A stretch of 5,966 nucleotides of DNA from RGIG3009 sp964433065 (GTDB lineage Bacteria; Bacillota; Clostridia; Oscillospirales; Acutalibacteraceae): assembly GCA_964433065.1 (NCBI GenBank), contig CAYSPZ010000086.1, forward strand, positions 1 through 5,966, written 5' to 3'. Of the stretch, positions 1-5,608 are shown in pieces; position 1 is the first letter of the stretch; each line of letters opens with the position of its first letter. The position numbers and the translations under genes were made by a program. The notes under the pieces were generated by a model. It saw only the letters and a program-made list of their open reading frames with translations, was not told the origin of the DNA and did no database searches.

Positions 1-2
1 CA

Positions 3-107
3 GCGAATACTGTACGTATTCGCGAGTATTTTAACGAAGATGAAGCGGAAATCCGCCTTTTTAAAACAGGTTTGGATTACTCGCGCCACCTTAGTAAGCA
101 TTTTTGA
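3..107 (+). CDS. 3' end of an unidentified plus-strand gene (partial, left edge)
   Basis: The plus frame beginning at position 3 is open from the window edge and ends at TGA 105-107. The 34 visible residues are hydrophilic and protein-like (for example REYFNEDEAEIRLF and TGLDYSRH), with codon choices (GCG, CGC, GAA, TTT) like the neighbouring genes. I do not recognise the family, and no domain can be named from so short a tail. If real, it converges on yraN and overlaps its last 17 bases tail to tail. The opposite strand in the same register is also open, as is plus frame 1, so the call rests on composition alone. The alternative is that 1-90 is intergenic. Its start lies outside the window. 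Confidence 0.45.
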   Translation, partial: ANTVRIREYFNEDEAEIRLFKTGLDYSRHLSKHF

Positions 108-450
108 GATGCTCGATCTTCAAAGCCACCAACGGATCTTCGGGGTTTGCCGTCACTTCGATCACATCGAAACGCGGTTGCAGAGCGGTAGGTCTCCACT
201 GCAAAAAATGTTGCGCCGTTTTGAGGATGCGTTGTTGCTTTGCGAGGGTCACCGCTTCGCGAGGCGTATACAACGCATCGGGTTTTCGGGTCTTGACCTC
301 CGTAAAGATAATATATGCATCATCAGCGGCAATTATGTCAATCTCACCGAAACGGCAACGGTAGTTTGCCGCGACGATATCATAACCGTTTTCCCGTAAA
401 AAACGGGCGGCAAGCACTTCACCTGCCGCACCTTTGGATAAGGTTGCCAT
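91..450 (-). CDS. yraN: YraN/UPF0102 family nuclease-fold protein
   Basis: This 119-aa protein matches the UPF0102 (YraN) family in length and layout. The N-terminus KGAAGEVLAARFLRENGY is the family's opening helix. It is followed by the restriction-endonuclease-like core GEIDIIA (residues 35-41, Asp38) and FTEVKTR (49-55, Glu51 and Lys53), a D...ExK metal-dependent nuclease pattern. Family members are presumed to act on DNA or Holliday-type structures, but the cellular role is poorly defined; here it is inferred only from the motif. I chose ATG at 450 over GTG at 456 because AAGG at 458-461 lies 7 nt upstream and overlaps the rnhB stop. It is the last gene of the rbgA-lepB-rnhB-yraN run, 9 nt after rnhB, the usual neighbour in Clostridia. 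No terminator is visible after it. Confidence 0.9.
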   Translation of the reverse strand: MATLSKGAAGEVLAARFLRENGYDIVAANYRCRFGEIDIIAADDAYIIFTEVKTRKPDALYTPREAVTLAKQQRILKTAQHFLQWRPTALQPRFDVIEVTANPEDPLVALKIEHLKNAY

Positions 451-459
451 TTTCACACC

Positions 460-1062
460 TTATTTCAAGATCTTTTTCAAAAAACTCGGGCGGTGAATGG
501 GCGACAACCCATATTCCGCCAGTCGTTCATAGTGCAGAGCGGTACCGTATCCCTTATGTTTATTAAACGCATATTGCGGATAGAGGGTATCCATCTCCAT
601 CATATACCGATCACGCGAAACCTTTGCCAGAACCGATGCCGCGCCGATACTGGCGGACAACGCGTCGCCCTTAATCACGTAGCGGGACGGCATCTGCAAC
701 GCAGGCGGAATGTGATTACCGTCGATCAGAGCAAGGTCGGGTACGACCGACAGTCCTTCCACCGCGCGGCACATCGCCATAAAAGTGGCTTGTAAAATGT
801 TATGTTTTTCGATCTCTTCCACGTCGGCATACGCAATATGATACGCGAGTGCCGCGTCACAGATGCGGTCAAACAGTTCTTCGCGTTTGCGCTCGGTCAG
901 TTTTTTCGAGTCGTTCAGTCCGTCGGGAATGCGATCGGGGTGAAACACCACCGCCGCCGCGAACACGGGACCTGCGAGCGGACCGCGTCCCGCTTCGTCC
1001 ACACCGCACAACAACGCATATCCCTCGTCACGCAATGCCGCATCAAATTCCAGATTAGTCAT
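460..1062 (-). CDS. rnhB: Ribonuclease HII
   Basis: This 200-aa cytoplasmic enzyme cleaves the RNA strand of RNA-DNA hybrids and incises DNA at single misincorporated ribonucleotides, starting ribonucleotide excision repair. The signature GVDEAGRGPLAGPV (residues 20-33) supplies catalytic Asp22 and Glu23. DSKKL (51-55), the acidic residue of LIDGN (Asp114) and the block SIGAASVLAKVSRDR (138-152, with Asp151 the probable fourth acidic ligand) complete the family pattern. Length is normal for bacterial RNase HII. The frame stays open upstream to 1296, but those 78 residues are antisense-like Arg/Ser/Pro-rich sequence inside lepB. ATG 1062 has GGAGG at 1068-1072, 5 nt upstream. The start overlaps the lepB stop by 8 nt (ATGACTAA), so translation is probably coupled. 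Confidence 0.97.
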   Translation of the reverse strand: MTNLEFDAALRDEGYALLCGVDEAGRGPLAGPVFAAAVVFHPDRIPDGLNDSKKLTERKREELFDRICDAALAYHIAYADVEEIEKHNILQATFMAMCRAVEGLSVVPDLALIDGNHIPPALQMPSRYVIKGDALSASIGAASVLAKVSRDRYMMEMDTLYPQYAFNKHKGYGTALHYERLAEYGLSPIHRPSFLKKILK

Positions 1063-1600
1063 ACAATCCTCCGAACCGATCGAGCGGCGAGATGCGGAAC
1101 ACCGTTTTTCCGAGAATGTTCGCCTGCGGGACACAACCGAACGTACGGCTGTCCACCGAGCAGGAACGGGCACGGTTGTCACCCATAACGAACACGTAAC
1201 CGTCCGGCACCTTGACCGCCTCTTCCATCGACTCGCGCGCGGTGGGGGCGGAAACATACGATTCCTCCAACGCGGAACCGTTACGGTATACCACACCGTT
1301 TTCGTCCACGTCGATCACGTCACCGGGCAAACCGATGATGCGTTTGATGAGCGGGGCTTCGTATCCTTCCTGCGTCAGTACCACAATATCTTCATAGGCG
1401 GGGGTATACGGAAGCCGTGACAACACCAACCGTTCACCGTGTGCCAGAGTACTCATCATAGACGTTCCGTCCACACTGACCAAACGGAATAAAAATGCAA
1501 AAATGAGTGCCACCACAACCAGCGCAATGGTGATCGCTTCCACCCACTCATACGCAATGCGCAACCATTTCTTTTTCGGTTTTACCGTTGTTTCTTCCAT
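1055..1600 (-). CDS. lepB: Signal peptidase I
   Basis: This 181-aa type I signal peptidase removes signal peptides from exported proteins at the outer face of the cytoplasmic membrane. A short positively charged N-terminus (KPKKKW, residues 7-12) precedes one membrane segment at about 22-41, the usual single-anchor Gram-positive form. The catalytic serine lies in GTSMMSTL (Ser47), the general-base lysine in LIKRIIGLPGD (Lys86), and the conserved GDNR box starts at 140 with DSR at 150-152. Two variations: Ser replaces the common Pro of SMxP, and the GDNR-to-DSR spacing looks two residues longer than usual. I chose ATG 1600 because AAGGGGA at 1608-1614 lies 7 nt upstream; ATG 1621 overlaps the rbgA stop and has no ribosome binding site. 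It begins 14 nt after rbgA and overlaps rnhB. Confidence 0.95.
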   Translation of the reverse strand: MEETTVKPKKKWLRIAYEWVEAITIALVVVALIFAFLFRLVSVDGTSMMSTLAHGERLVLSRLPYTPAYEDIVVLTQEGYEAPLIKRIIGLPGDVIDVDENGVVYRNGSALEESYVSAPTARESMEEAVKVPDGYVFVMGDNRARSCSVDSRTFGCVPQANILGKTVFRISPLDRFGGLYD

Positions 1601-1614
1601 CTTGCTTTCCCCTT

Positions 1615-2475
1615 TCAACATTCAGTCACACTATCCAACGTGATCCGTCCGAGTTTACCCGCACGATATTCATCCAACAACATGACCGATGCGCGAAGTG
1701 TATCCACCTCGCCGCCCGAAATGAGCATTCCGCGTTTTCTGCCGATCAGTTGCAGTACTTCCCACGCATCGTCCGGCAACGTGCCTTCCAACTTATATCG
1801 GGAACGCAGTTGCTCTTCATAACCCGAGAGCAATACTTTGGTCAGTTCATACGCCAATTCTTCACTATCCAACACTTCGTCACGGATAGCACCGGTAAAT
1901 GCCAACCGCGCCGCTACCGTCTGGTCTTCAAATTTGGGCCACAGGACACCCGGTGTATCCAACAACTGCACACCGCCGTCGATCACGAACCAATTTTGGT
2001 CGCGCGTGACGCCGGGACGGTCTTCCACTTTGGCTTTGCCGCCTTTTACCAGACGGTTGATGAGCGACGATTTCCCCGAATTGGGAATACCGACCACCAT
2101 CGCGCGAACAGGCCGACCTTCCATTCCTTTTTGCGTCCACGCAGCAATCTTGTCCGCCAACACTTCGCGCATCAACGGTACGAACCGTTGAATGCCTTTT
2201 CCGCTTTTGCAATCGAGCGTCATTGCCGCATATCCCAGTCGACGGAATTCCTGTAACCACCGCGCGGTCGCGGTTTCATCCGCAATATCCGCCTTGTTTA
2301 ACACGATCATTCGCGGTTTTTTTAAAAGTAATTCGTCCAGATCGGGATTACGACTGCTTTGCGGAATCCGCGCGTCCACCACCTCGACCACAATGTCCAC
2401 AAGCGGTAACAACTGGGTGATCTTGCGTTTGGTACGTGTCATATGACCCGGAAACCATTGAATTGATTGTTGCAT
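1615..2475 (-). CDS. rbgA: Ribosome biogenesis GTPase RbgA/YlqF
   Basis: This 286-aa cytoplasmic GTPase acts late in 50S ribosomal subunit assembly. The order of its GTP-binding motifs is circularly permuted, the mark of the YlqF/YawG group: G4 NKAD (residues 60-63) comes first, then a G5-like DCKSGKG (88-94), G1 GIPNSGKSS (129-137), G2 in RPGVTR (153-158) and G3 DTPG (173-176). The N-terminal WFPGHM (7-12) is typical of the family. The remaining 100 or so residues correspond to the C-terminal RNA-binding region. Length matches B. subtilis RbgA. ATG 2475 has AGGAGG at 2484-2489 with 8-nt spacing. It is the first gene of a four-gene operon and has its own predicted promoter at 2508-2536. Its position just after rplS fits a 50S assembly role. 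Confidence 0.96.
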   Translation of the reverse strand: MQQSIQWFPGHMTRTKRKITQLLPLVDIVVEVVDARIPQSSRNPDLDELLLKKPRMIVLNKADIADETATARWLQEFRRLGYAAMTLDCKSGKGIQRFVPLMREVLADKIAAWTQKGMEGRPVRAMVVGIPNSGKSSLINRLVKGGKAKVEDRPGVTRDQNWFVIDGGVQLLDTPGVLWPKFEDQTVAARLAFTGAIRDEVLDSEELAYELTKVLLSGYEEQLRSRYKLEGTLPDDAWEVLQLIGRKRGMLISGGEVDTLRASVMLLDEYRAGKLGRITLDSVTEC

Positions 2476-2507
2476 TCGTCATCCCTCCTATCCTTTCCAT
2501 ATACGGT

Positions 2508-2536
2508 AGTATACAACAAAAAAGGAGAAAAGCCAA
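2508..2536 (-). promoter_or_regulatory. Predicted sigma-A promoter of the rbgA-lepB-rnhB-yraN operon
   Basis: On the minus strand TTGGCT (2531-2536) and TATACT (2508-2513) are separated by exactly 17 nt. They match the sigma-A consensus at 4 of 6 and 5 of 6 positions. Transcription would start near 2501, giving a leader of about 25 nt before ATG 2475. The -35 box lies in the loop and arm of the rplS terminator hairpin. A short inverted repeat (TATAC, 4 nt, GTATA at 2500-2513) covers the -10 box. This is prediction only. Confidence 0.6.
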
Positions 2537-2548
2537 TGCTTTTCTCCT
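2517..2548 (-). terminator. Intrinsic terminator of rplS (potentially bidirectional)
   Basis: A perfect 11-bp inverted repeat pairs 2538-2548 with 2523-2533 around a 4-nt loop (2534-2537). Read on the minus strand, the arm AGGAGAAAAGC is followed after the loop by GCTTTTCTCCT running into a T6 tract, a standard Rho-independent terminator beginning 14 nt after the rplS stop. On the plus strand the same hairpin is followed by CT7, so it could also stop antisense transcription. The U-tract on the rplS side is interrupted by G at 2517. Confidence 0.88.
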
Positions 2549-2562
2549 CTTTTTTTACATTT

Positions 2563-2907
2563 TTATTTAATGAGTTCCTTGACCTTCGCCGCTTTACCCA
2601 CACGATCACGCAGATAGTACAGTTTGCTTCTGCGCACTTTACCGTGACGAACGACCGACACAGCCGCTACGTTGGGAGAGTGCAACGGGAACACACGTTC
2701 CACACCGACACCGTAGGAAACACGGCGGACGGTAAAGGTTTCGGCAACACCGCTGCCTTTTTTGGCAATAACGGTACCTTCAAACGCCTGAATACGTTCA
2801 CGGTCACCTTCGCGGATCTTTACATCAACGCGAACGGTATCACCGATCTCGAATTTGGGAGCGTTCTCTTTTACGCTTTCTGCTGCAATGATTTTTAAAG
2901 CATCCAT
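2563..2907 (-). CDS. rplS: 50S ribosomal protein L19
   Basis: This 114-aa protein is bacterial L19, located at the 30S-50S interface of the large subunit. Recognisable blocks are GDTVRVDVKI followed by EGDRERIQAFEGTVIAKKGSG, then ETFTVRRVSYGVGVERVFPLHSP and the basic C-terminal HGKVRRSKLYYLRDRVGKAAK. The length is normal (about 115 aa). I chose ATG 2907 because AAGGAGG (2917-2923) lies 9 nt upstream and the product then begins MDALK, as family members do. The in-frame ATG at 2937 would add ten residues, lacks a ribosome binding site and places the real one inside the gene. It has its own promoter, a structured leader and a terminator, so it is probably a single-gene transcript. trmD, its usual upstream partner, is absent here. 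Confidence 0.97.
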   Translation of the reverse strand: MDALKIIAAESVKENAPKFEIGDTVRVDVKIREGDRERIQAFEGTVIAKKGSGVAETFTVRRVSYGVGVERVFPLHSPNVAAVSVVRHGKVRRSKLYYLRDRVGKAAKVKELIK

Positions 2908-2938
2908 GGATATTTTCCTCCTTATTTCATCAGACATT

Positions 2939-3032
2939 CGTGCCGTAAACGGTAGAGGACTGTCCGCTCTAATGTCCTGCGCATGCGCCCGGCATTAATC
3001 CCCATCCTTACGTAAAACGCAAAGACGGCACA
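2939..3032 (-). promoter_or_regulatory. Structured rplS leader RNA, candidate L19 autoregulatory element
   Basis: The predicted rplS leader (about 3039 to 2908) can fold into a closed multi-branch structure. A closing stem pairs 3025-3032 with 2939-2946 (GTGCCGT with ACGGCAC plus one U-G). Inside lie three hairpins: 3008-3022 (UUGCG/CGUAA, one G-U), 2971-2996 (AAUGCC with GG-A-CAUU, plus an inner GCG/CGC) and 2953-2971 (UAGAG/CUCUA). Its position directly before the rplS ribosome binding site fits the known principle of ribosomal-protein leaders; L19 leaders are described in Firmicutes. I cannot say whether this matches a published L19 leader model. The fold was drawn by eye, without energy calculation or covariation. 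Confidence 0.55.
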
Positions 3033-3045
3033 CAGATACTGATAT

Positions 3046-3074
3046 ATTATAGTACGGTATTTTCAAAAATGCAA
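3046..3074 (-). promoter_or_regulatory. Predicted sigma-A promoter of rplS
   Basis: On the minus strand TTGCAT (3069-3074) is followed after exactly 17 nt by a perfect TATAAT (3046-3051). Transcription would start near 3039-3040, leaving a leader of about 130 nt before the L19 start. The -35 box is weak (TTG conserved only), which the adjacent A/T tracts may compensate. Confidence 0.75.
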
Positions 3075-3102
3075 GACTTTTTTTGCTTTTTTGAAAAAAT
3101 TT
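3075..3102 (-). promoter_or_regulatory. A/T-tract region upstream of the rplS promoter, UP-element-like
   Basis: Between the TIGR03936-type gene stop and the rplS -35 box the minus strand is almost pure A/T, with T6 (3094-3099), A6 (3087-3092) and A7 (3078-3084) tracts. This is the position and composition of an UP element that contacts the RNA polymerase alpha subunit, as often seen at ribosomal genes. No convincing terminator for the upstream gene pair is visible, so read-through into rplS is possible. Confidence 0.45.
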
Positions 3103-3768
3103 TTAAGCAAACACCGCGCCGTCCCGATCCAGCACCGCCAGCCGCCGTATAAAGGCGGTCAATTCTTCGCGGTCAGTCACCGTTTTCAGCGCCGTGATCA
3201 GCAGTGAGGGATTGATCGAATCGGTACTGTTACACGGTAAGGTGAGTTCCCACACCGTCGCGTCCCCCTGCTTTTCAACGTGACTGTCGGCATTATCCAA
3301 CACGGGACGCAGATCCACCGTTTTCATCGTTTTCTTTTTGGTCTTCTTTTCCACCAAAATGCTCGGCATCGACAATAACCGCTCGACGTCGGTCGGTTCG
3401 CAATCCACCTGTAAACGGTAGACGGCGCGATCCACCTCCCCTGCTTTTTTGATCGCAGGAGCGGCATCCAGCACGCGCAATCCCGTCGGCATCACCGCGT
3501 CCAACCGTTCGACCAGTTCGGTCATCGGTATCGGCGTGTTCAGACGCACGTCCATCGTTTCGCGTTCGCCTTCGTACCCGAGCGACAGCGGCGCGGCAAA
3601 GGTGACGTATGGGTGTTTGTTAAACCCTTCGGTATACCAGATCGGCAACTGTGCGCGGCGCAGGGCGCGGATCATCGTACGGTTGAGATCCAGATGCGAG
3701 ATATAACGGGCGGCACCTTTTTTGGAGAAGGTGATGCGCACCGTCAAAAAATCCTTAACGTCGTTCAA
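3103..3768 (-). CDS. TIGR03936/DUF2344 radical SAM-associated protein (probable TTG start)
   Basis: This 221-aa protein shows the TIGR03936 (DUF2344) signature near its N-terminus: VRITFSKKG (residues 10-18), YISHLDLNR (22-30), ALRRAQLPIWYTEGFNKHP (35-53) and PLSLGYEGERETMD. The mid-protein basic stretch VEKKTKKKTMKTVDLRP is also family-like. The biochemical function is not established. The gene nearly always accompanies, or is fused to, a TIGR03960 radical SAM protein, so it probably binds the same substrate or assists that enzyme. I chose TTG 3766-3768 because AGGAGG (3777-3782) lies 8 nt upstream; the frame has no nearby ATG. GTG 3741 (212 aa) is a weaker alternative that starts directly at the conserved core, and an ATG at 3810 lies well inside the neighbour. 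It overlaps the radical SAM gene by 14 nt, implying coupled translation. Confidence 0.85.
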   Translation of the reverse strand: MNDVKDFLTVRITFSKKGAARYISHLDLNRTMIRALRRAQLPIWYTEGFNKHPYVTFAAPLSLGYEGERETMDVRLNTPIPMTELVERLDAVMPTGLRVLDAAPAIKKAGEVDRAVYRLQVDCEPTDVERLLSMPSILVEKKTKKKTMKTVDLRPVLDNADSHVEKQGDATVWELTLPCNSTDSINPSLLITALKTVTDREELTAFIRRLAVLDRDGAVFA

Positions 3769-5590
3769 CGCATAACCCTCCTTTAAAGCAGGTCGCACCG
3801 CAATGCGCACACTGTTCGCGGCAGTTGGGGGTGGTAACGCTCTGATGCGCCCGTTTGTTTTCTTCCATCAAAAACGTCTTGTTGACGCCGAAATCCAGAT
3901 GATCCCACGGAAACACCTCGTCGTACGGACGACGGCGACACGCGTAAAAATCGGGATCCAGACCCACCGTTTTGAAACAATCCATCCACGCGTCGAAATC
4001 AAAATGTTCCGACCACGCGTCTAAATTAAAGCCGCGACGGAACGCTTCCAGCAGTACTGCACCGAGCCGACGGTCGCCGCGCGCCAACACCGCTTCCAAA
4101 TACGAGGTCTTGGCATCGTGCCAACTGAGCGACACTTTTTTGGTGGTGACGTTTTCGACCAGATGACGTTGTTTTTGTTCCAACTGCGCCATCGTATCCT
4201 GCGGTTCCCATTGGAACGGGGTAAACGGTTTCGGTACAAAGCAAGACGCACTGACCGATACGTTGACCGCTTTCCCCTTCGGCTTGTCGGGGTTTTGATA
4301 GTAACAGTTGACGATCTTTTGCGCAAGTACCGCAATACCCGCGATATCCTCCAACGTTTCGGTGGGTAACCCTGTCATAAAATACAGTTTTACCGACGTC
4401 CACCCGCCCGAAAACGCGCGACGCGCCGTTTCCAGTATCTCCTCTTCGGTGAGGTTTTTATTGATCGCGTCGCGCAACCGTTGTGTACCTGCCTCAGGCG
4501 CAAAGGTCAAACCGCTGCGTCGCAACACGTTCAGGCGATTGGCAAGTTCTTCCGAAAACCCGTCGACACGCAAGGACGGTACGGTGATGTTGGTCTGCTT
4601 GTCCTCCGCCCAGTTGAGCAGACGGTTGAGCAACGGTTCGAGTTCGGTATAATCGCTGGTGGACAGAGAGGTAAGCGAAAACTCCTCATACCCCGTACTT
4701 TCGCACAATGCGCGGCTTTGTCGGTCGATGGTATCCACCGATTTTTCCCGCACGGGACGGTAGATGAATCCTGCCTGACAGAACCGACAACCGCGGATAC
4801 AGCCACGGAAGATCTCGGTCATGGCGCGGTCGTGTACGATATCCACAAACGGCACCACAAAACGGTCGGGATAATACGCGGTATCCAGATCCTTGACGAT
4901 CCGTTTACGAACGGTGGGACGAACGCCGTCCTGCGGGGTGACCGTCCGCACCGTGCCGTCTTCGTTGTAGTCGACCGTATACAGTGACGGGACGTATACC
5001 CCTTCGATCTGTGCCGCCGCGCGTAAAAACGCTTGTTTATCGTATCCGTTTTTCTTGTGTTCGCGGTACAGGCTCATCAATTCCAAATTCATCTCTTCCC
5101 CTTCGCCGAGCAGGAAGATGTCGAAGAAATCCGCGAGCGGTTCAGGGTTACAGGTACAGGGACCGCCCGCGACCACCAACGGCATATCGTTGCCGCGCTC
5201 ACACGCGAGCAACGGGATCTTCGCGAGATCCAACATATTGAGAATGGTGGTATAGCACATCTCATACTGTAAGGTGAACCCGACGAAATCGAAGTCCCGT
5301 ATGGGATCGCGGCTTTCCAGCGCGAACAGCGGTATGTCCTGTTCACGCATCAATTGTTCCATATCGGTGTCGGGCGCAAACACACGCTCACACCAAAAAT
5401 CGTCCACATTATTTTTCAGACCGTACAAGATCTTAAGCCCTAAATGGGACATTCCCACCTCGTACAGATCGGGAAAACAAAAGGCAAAACGCACGTTGAC
5501 CGTACGCTTATCCTTGACAACACTGTTCAGTTCTCCGCCGGTATAACGCGCGGGTTTCTGAACGCGGTCAAACAACGCTTCTAAATTCAT
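3755..5590 (-). CDS. TIGR03960-type B12-binding-domain radical SAM protein
   Basis: This 611-aa protein matches the TIGR03960 family. The N-terminus RVQKPARYTGGELNSVVKD is the family opening. A B12-binding-like Rossmann region spans roughly residues 70-170 (VFAPDTDMEQLMREQ, then GGPCTCNPEPLADFFD and LGEGEE), but no DxHxxG cobalamin motif is visible. The radical SAM core carries the [4Fe-4S] triad GCIRGCRFC (Cys264, Cys268, Cys271; CX3CX2C), with FAPEAGTQRLR (363-373) and LYFMTGLPTET (402-412) as later core blocks. The tail (590-607) holds five more cysteines in C-X3-C-X2-C-X3-C-X5-C order. The substrate is unknown. I chose ATG 5590 because GGAGG (5596-5600) lies 5 nt upstream; ATG 5605 would put that site inside the gene. 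It follows its own promoter and palindrome and is coupled to the TIGR03936 partner. Confidence 0.92.
   Translation of the reverse strand: MNLEALFDRVQKPARYTGGELNSVVKDKRTVNVRFAFCFPDLYEVGMSHLGLKILYGLKNNVDDFWCERVFAPDTDMEQLMREQDIPLFALESRDPIRDFDFVGFTLQYEMCYTTILNMLDLAKIPLLACERGNDMPLVVAGGPCTCNPEPLADFFDIFLLGEGEEMNLELMSLYREHKKNGYDKQAFLRAAAQIEGVYVPSLYTVDYNEDGTVRTVTPQDGVRPTVRKRIVKDLDTAYYPDRFVVPFVDIVHDRAMTEIFRGCIRGCRFCQAGFIYRPVREKSVDTIDRQSRALCESTGYEEFSLTSLSTSDYTELEPLLNRLLNWAEDKQTNITVPSLRVDGFSEELANRLNVLRRSGLTFAPEAGTQRLRDAINKNLTEEEILETARRAFSGGWTSVKLYFMTGLPTETLEDIAGIAVLAQKIVNCYYQNPDKPKGKAVNVSVSASCFVPKPFTPFQWEPQDTMAQLEQKQRHLVENVTTKKVSLSWHDAKTSYLEAVLARGDRRLGAVLLEAFRRGFNLDAWSEHFDFDAWMDCFKTVGLDPDFYACRRRPYDEVFPWDHLDFGVNKTFLMEENKRAHQSVTTPNCREQCAHCGATCFKGGLCVERR
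3777..3782 (-). promoter_or_regulatory. Ribosome binding site deciding the TTG start of the TIGR03936-type gene
   Basis: AGGAGG lies inside the radical SAM coding sequence, 8 nt before TTG 3768. An ATG at 3771-3773 falls between them but opens a frame that stops after two codons (ATGCGTTGA) and is only 3 nt from the site. The site therefore most plausibly serves the TTG, whose first bases overlap that TGA. Confidence 0.65.
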
Positions 5591-5608
5591 AAAAGCCTCC
5601 AACATAAA

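Noticed and set aside
45..62. GCGG-AAAT-CCGC followed by CT5 as a plus-strand terminator
   Set aside because: The stem is only 4 bp and it lies inside the likely plus-strand coding tail. It would become plausible if the gene actually ended at TAA 32-34 in another frame.
1..89. Open minus frame with GTG at 87-89 as the next gene after yraN
   Set aside because: It runs in the same register antisense to the better plus-strand tail, has a Cys/Phe-rich antisense look, and has no properly spaced ribosome binding site.
1063..1296. Upstream extension of the rnhB frame (78 extra residues)
   Set aside because: It lies wholly within lepB, is Arg/Ser/Pro-rich as antisense-frame sequence is, and the ATG at 1062 has GGAGG at the right distance and the normal family N-terminus.
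1601..1621. lepB start at ATG 1621
   Set aside because: It overlaps the rbgA stop and lacks an upstream ribosome binding site, while ATG 1600 has AAGGGGA at 7 nt.
1588..2256. Long plus-strand open frame (222 codons) opposite rbgA and lepB
   Set aside because: It is antisense to rbgA with its full set of GTPase motifs, and the translation is His/Arg/Gln-rich with no recognisable domain. It is a mirror of codon bias, not a gene.
2908..2937. Ten-residue N-terminal extension of L19 from ATG 2937
   Set aside because: It has no ribosome binding site, and the strong AAGGAGG would sit inside the coding sequence. The 114-aa form matches L19 length.
3061..3096. A/T-rich dyad (CAAAAA...TTTTTG enclosing GCAA...TTGC) as terminator of the TIGR03936-type gene
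   Set aside because: The stem is A/U pairs with a mismatch and a large loop, no U-tract follows, and it contains the rplS -35 box. An UP-like tract is the better reading.
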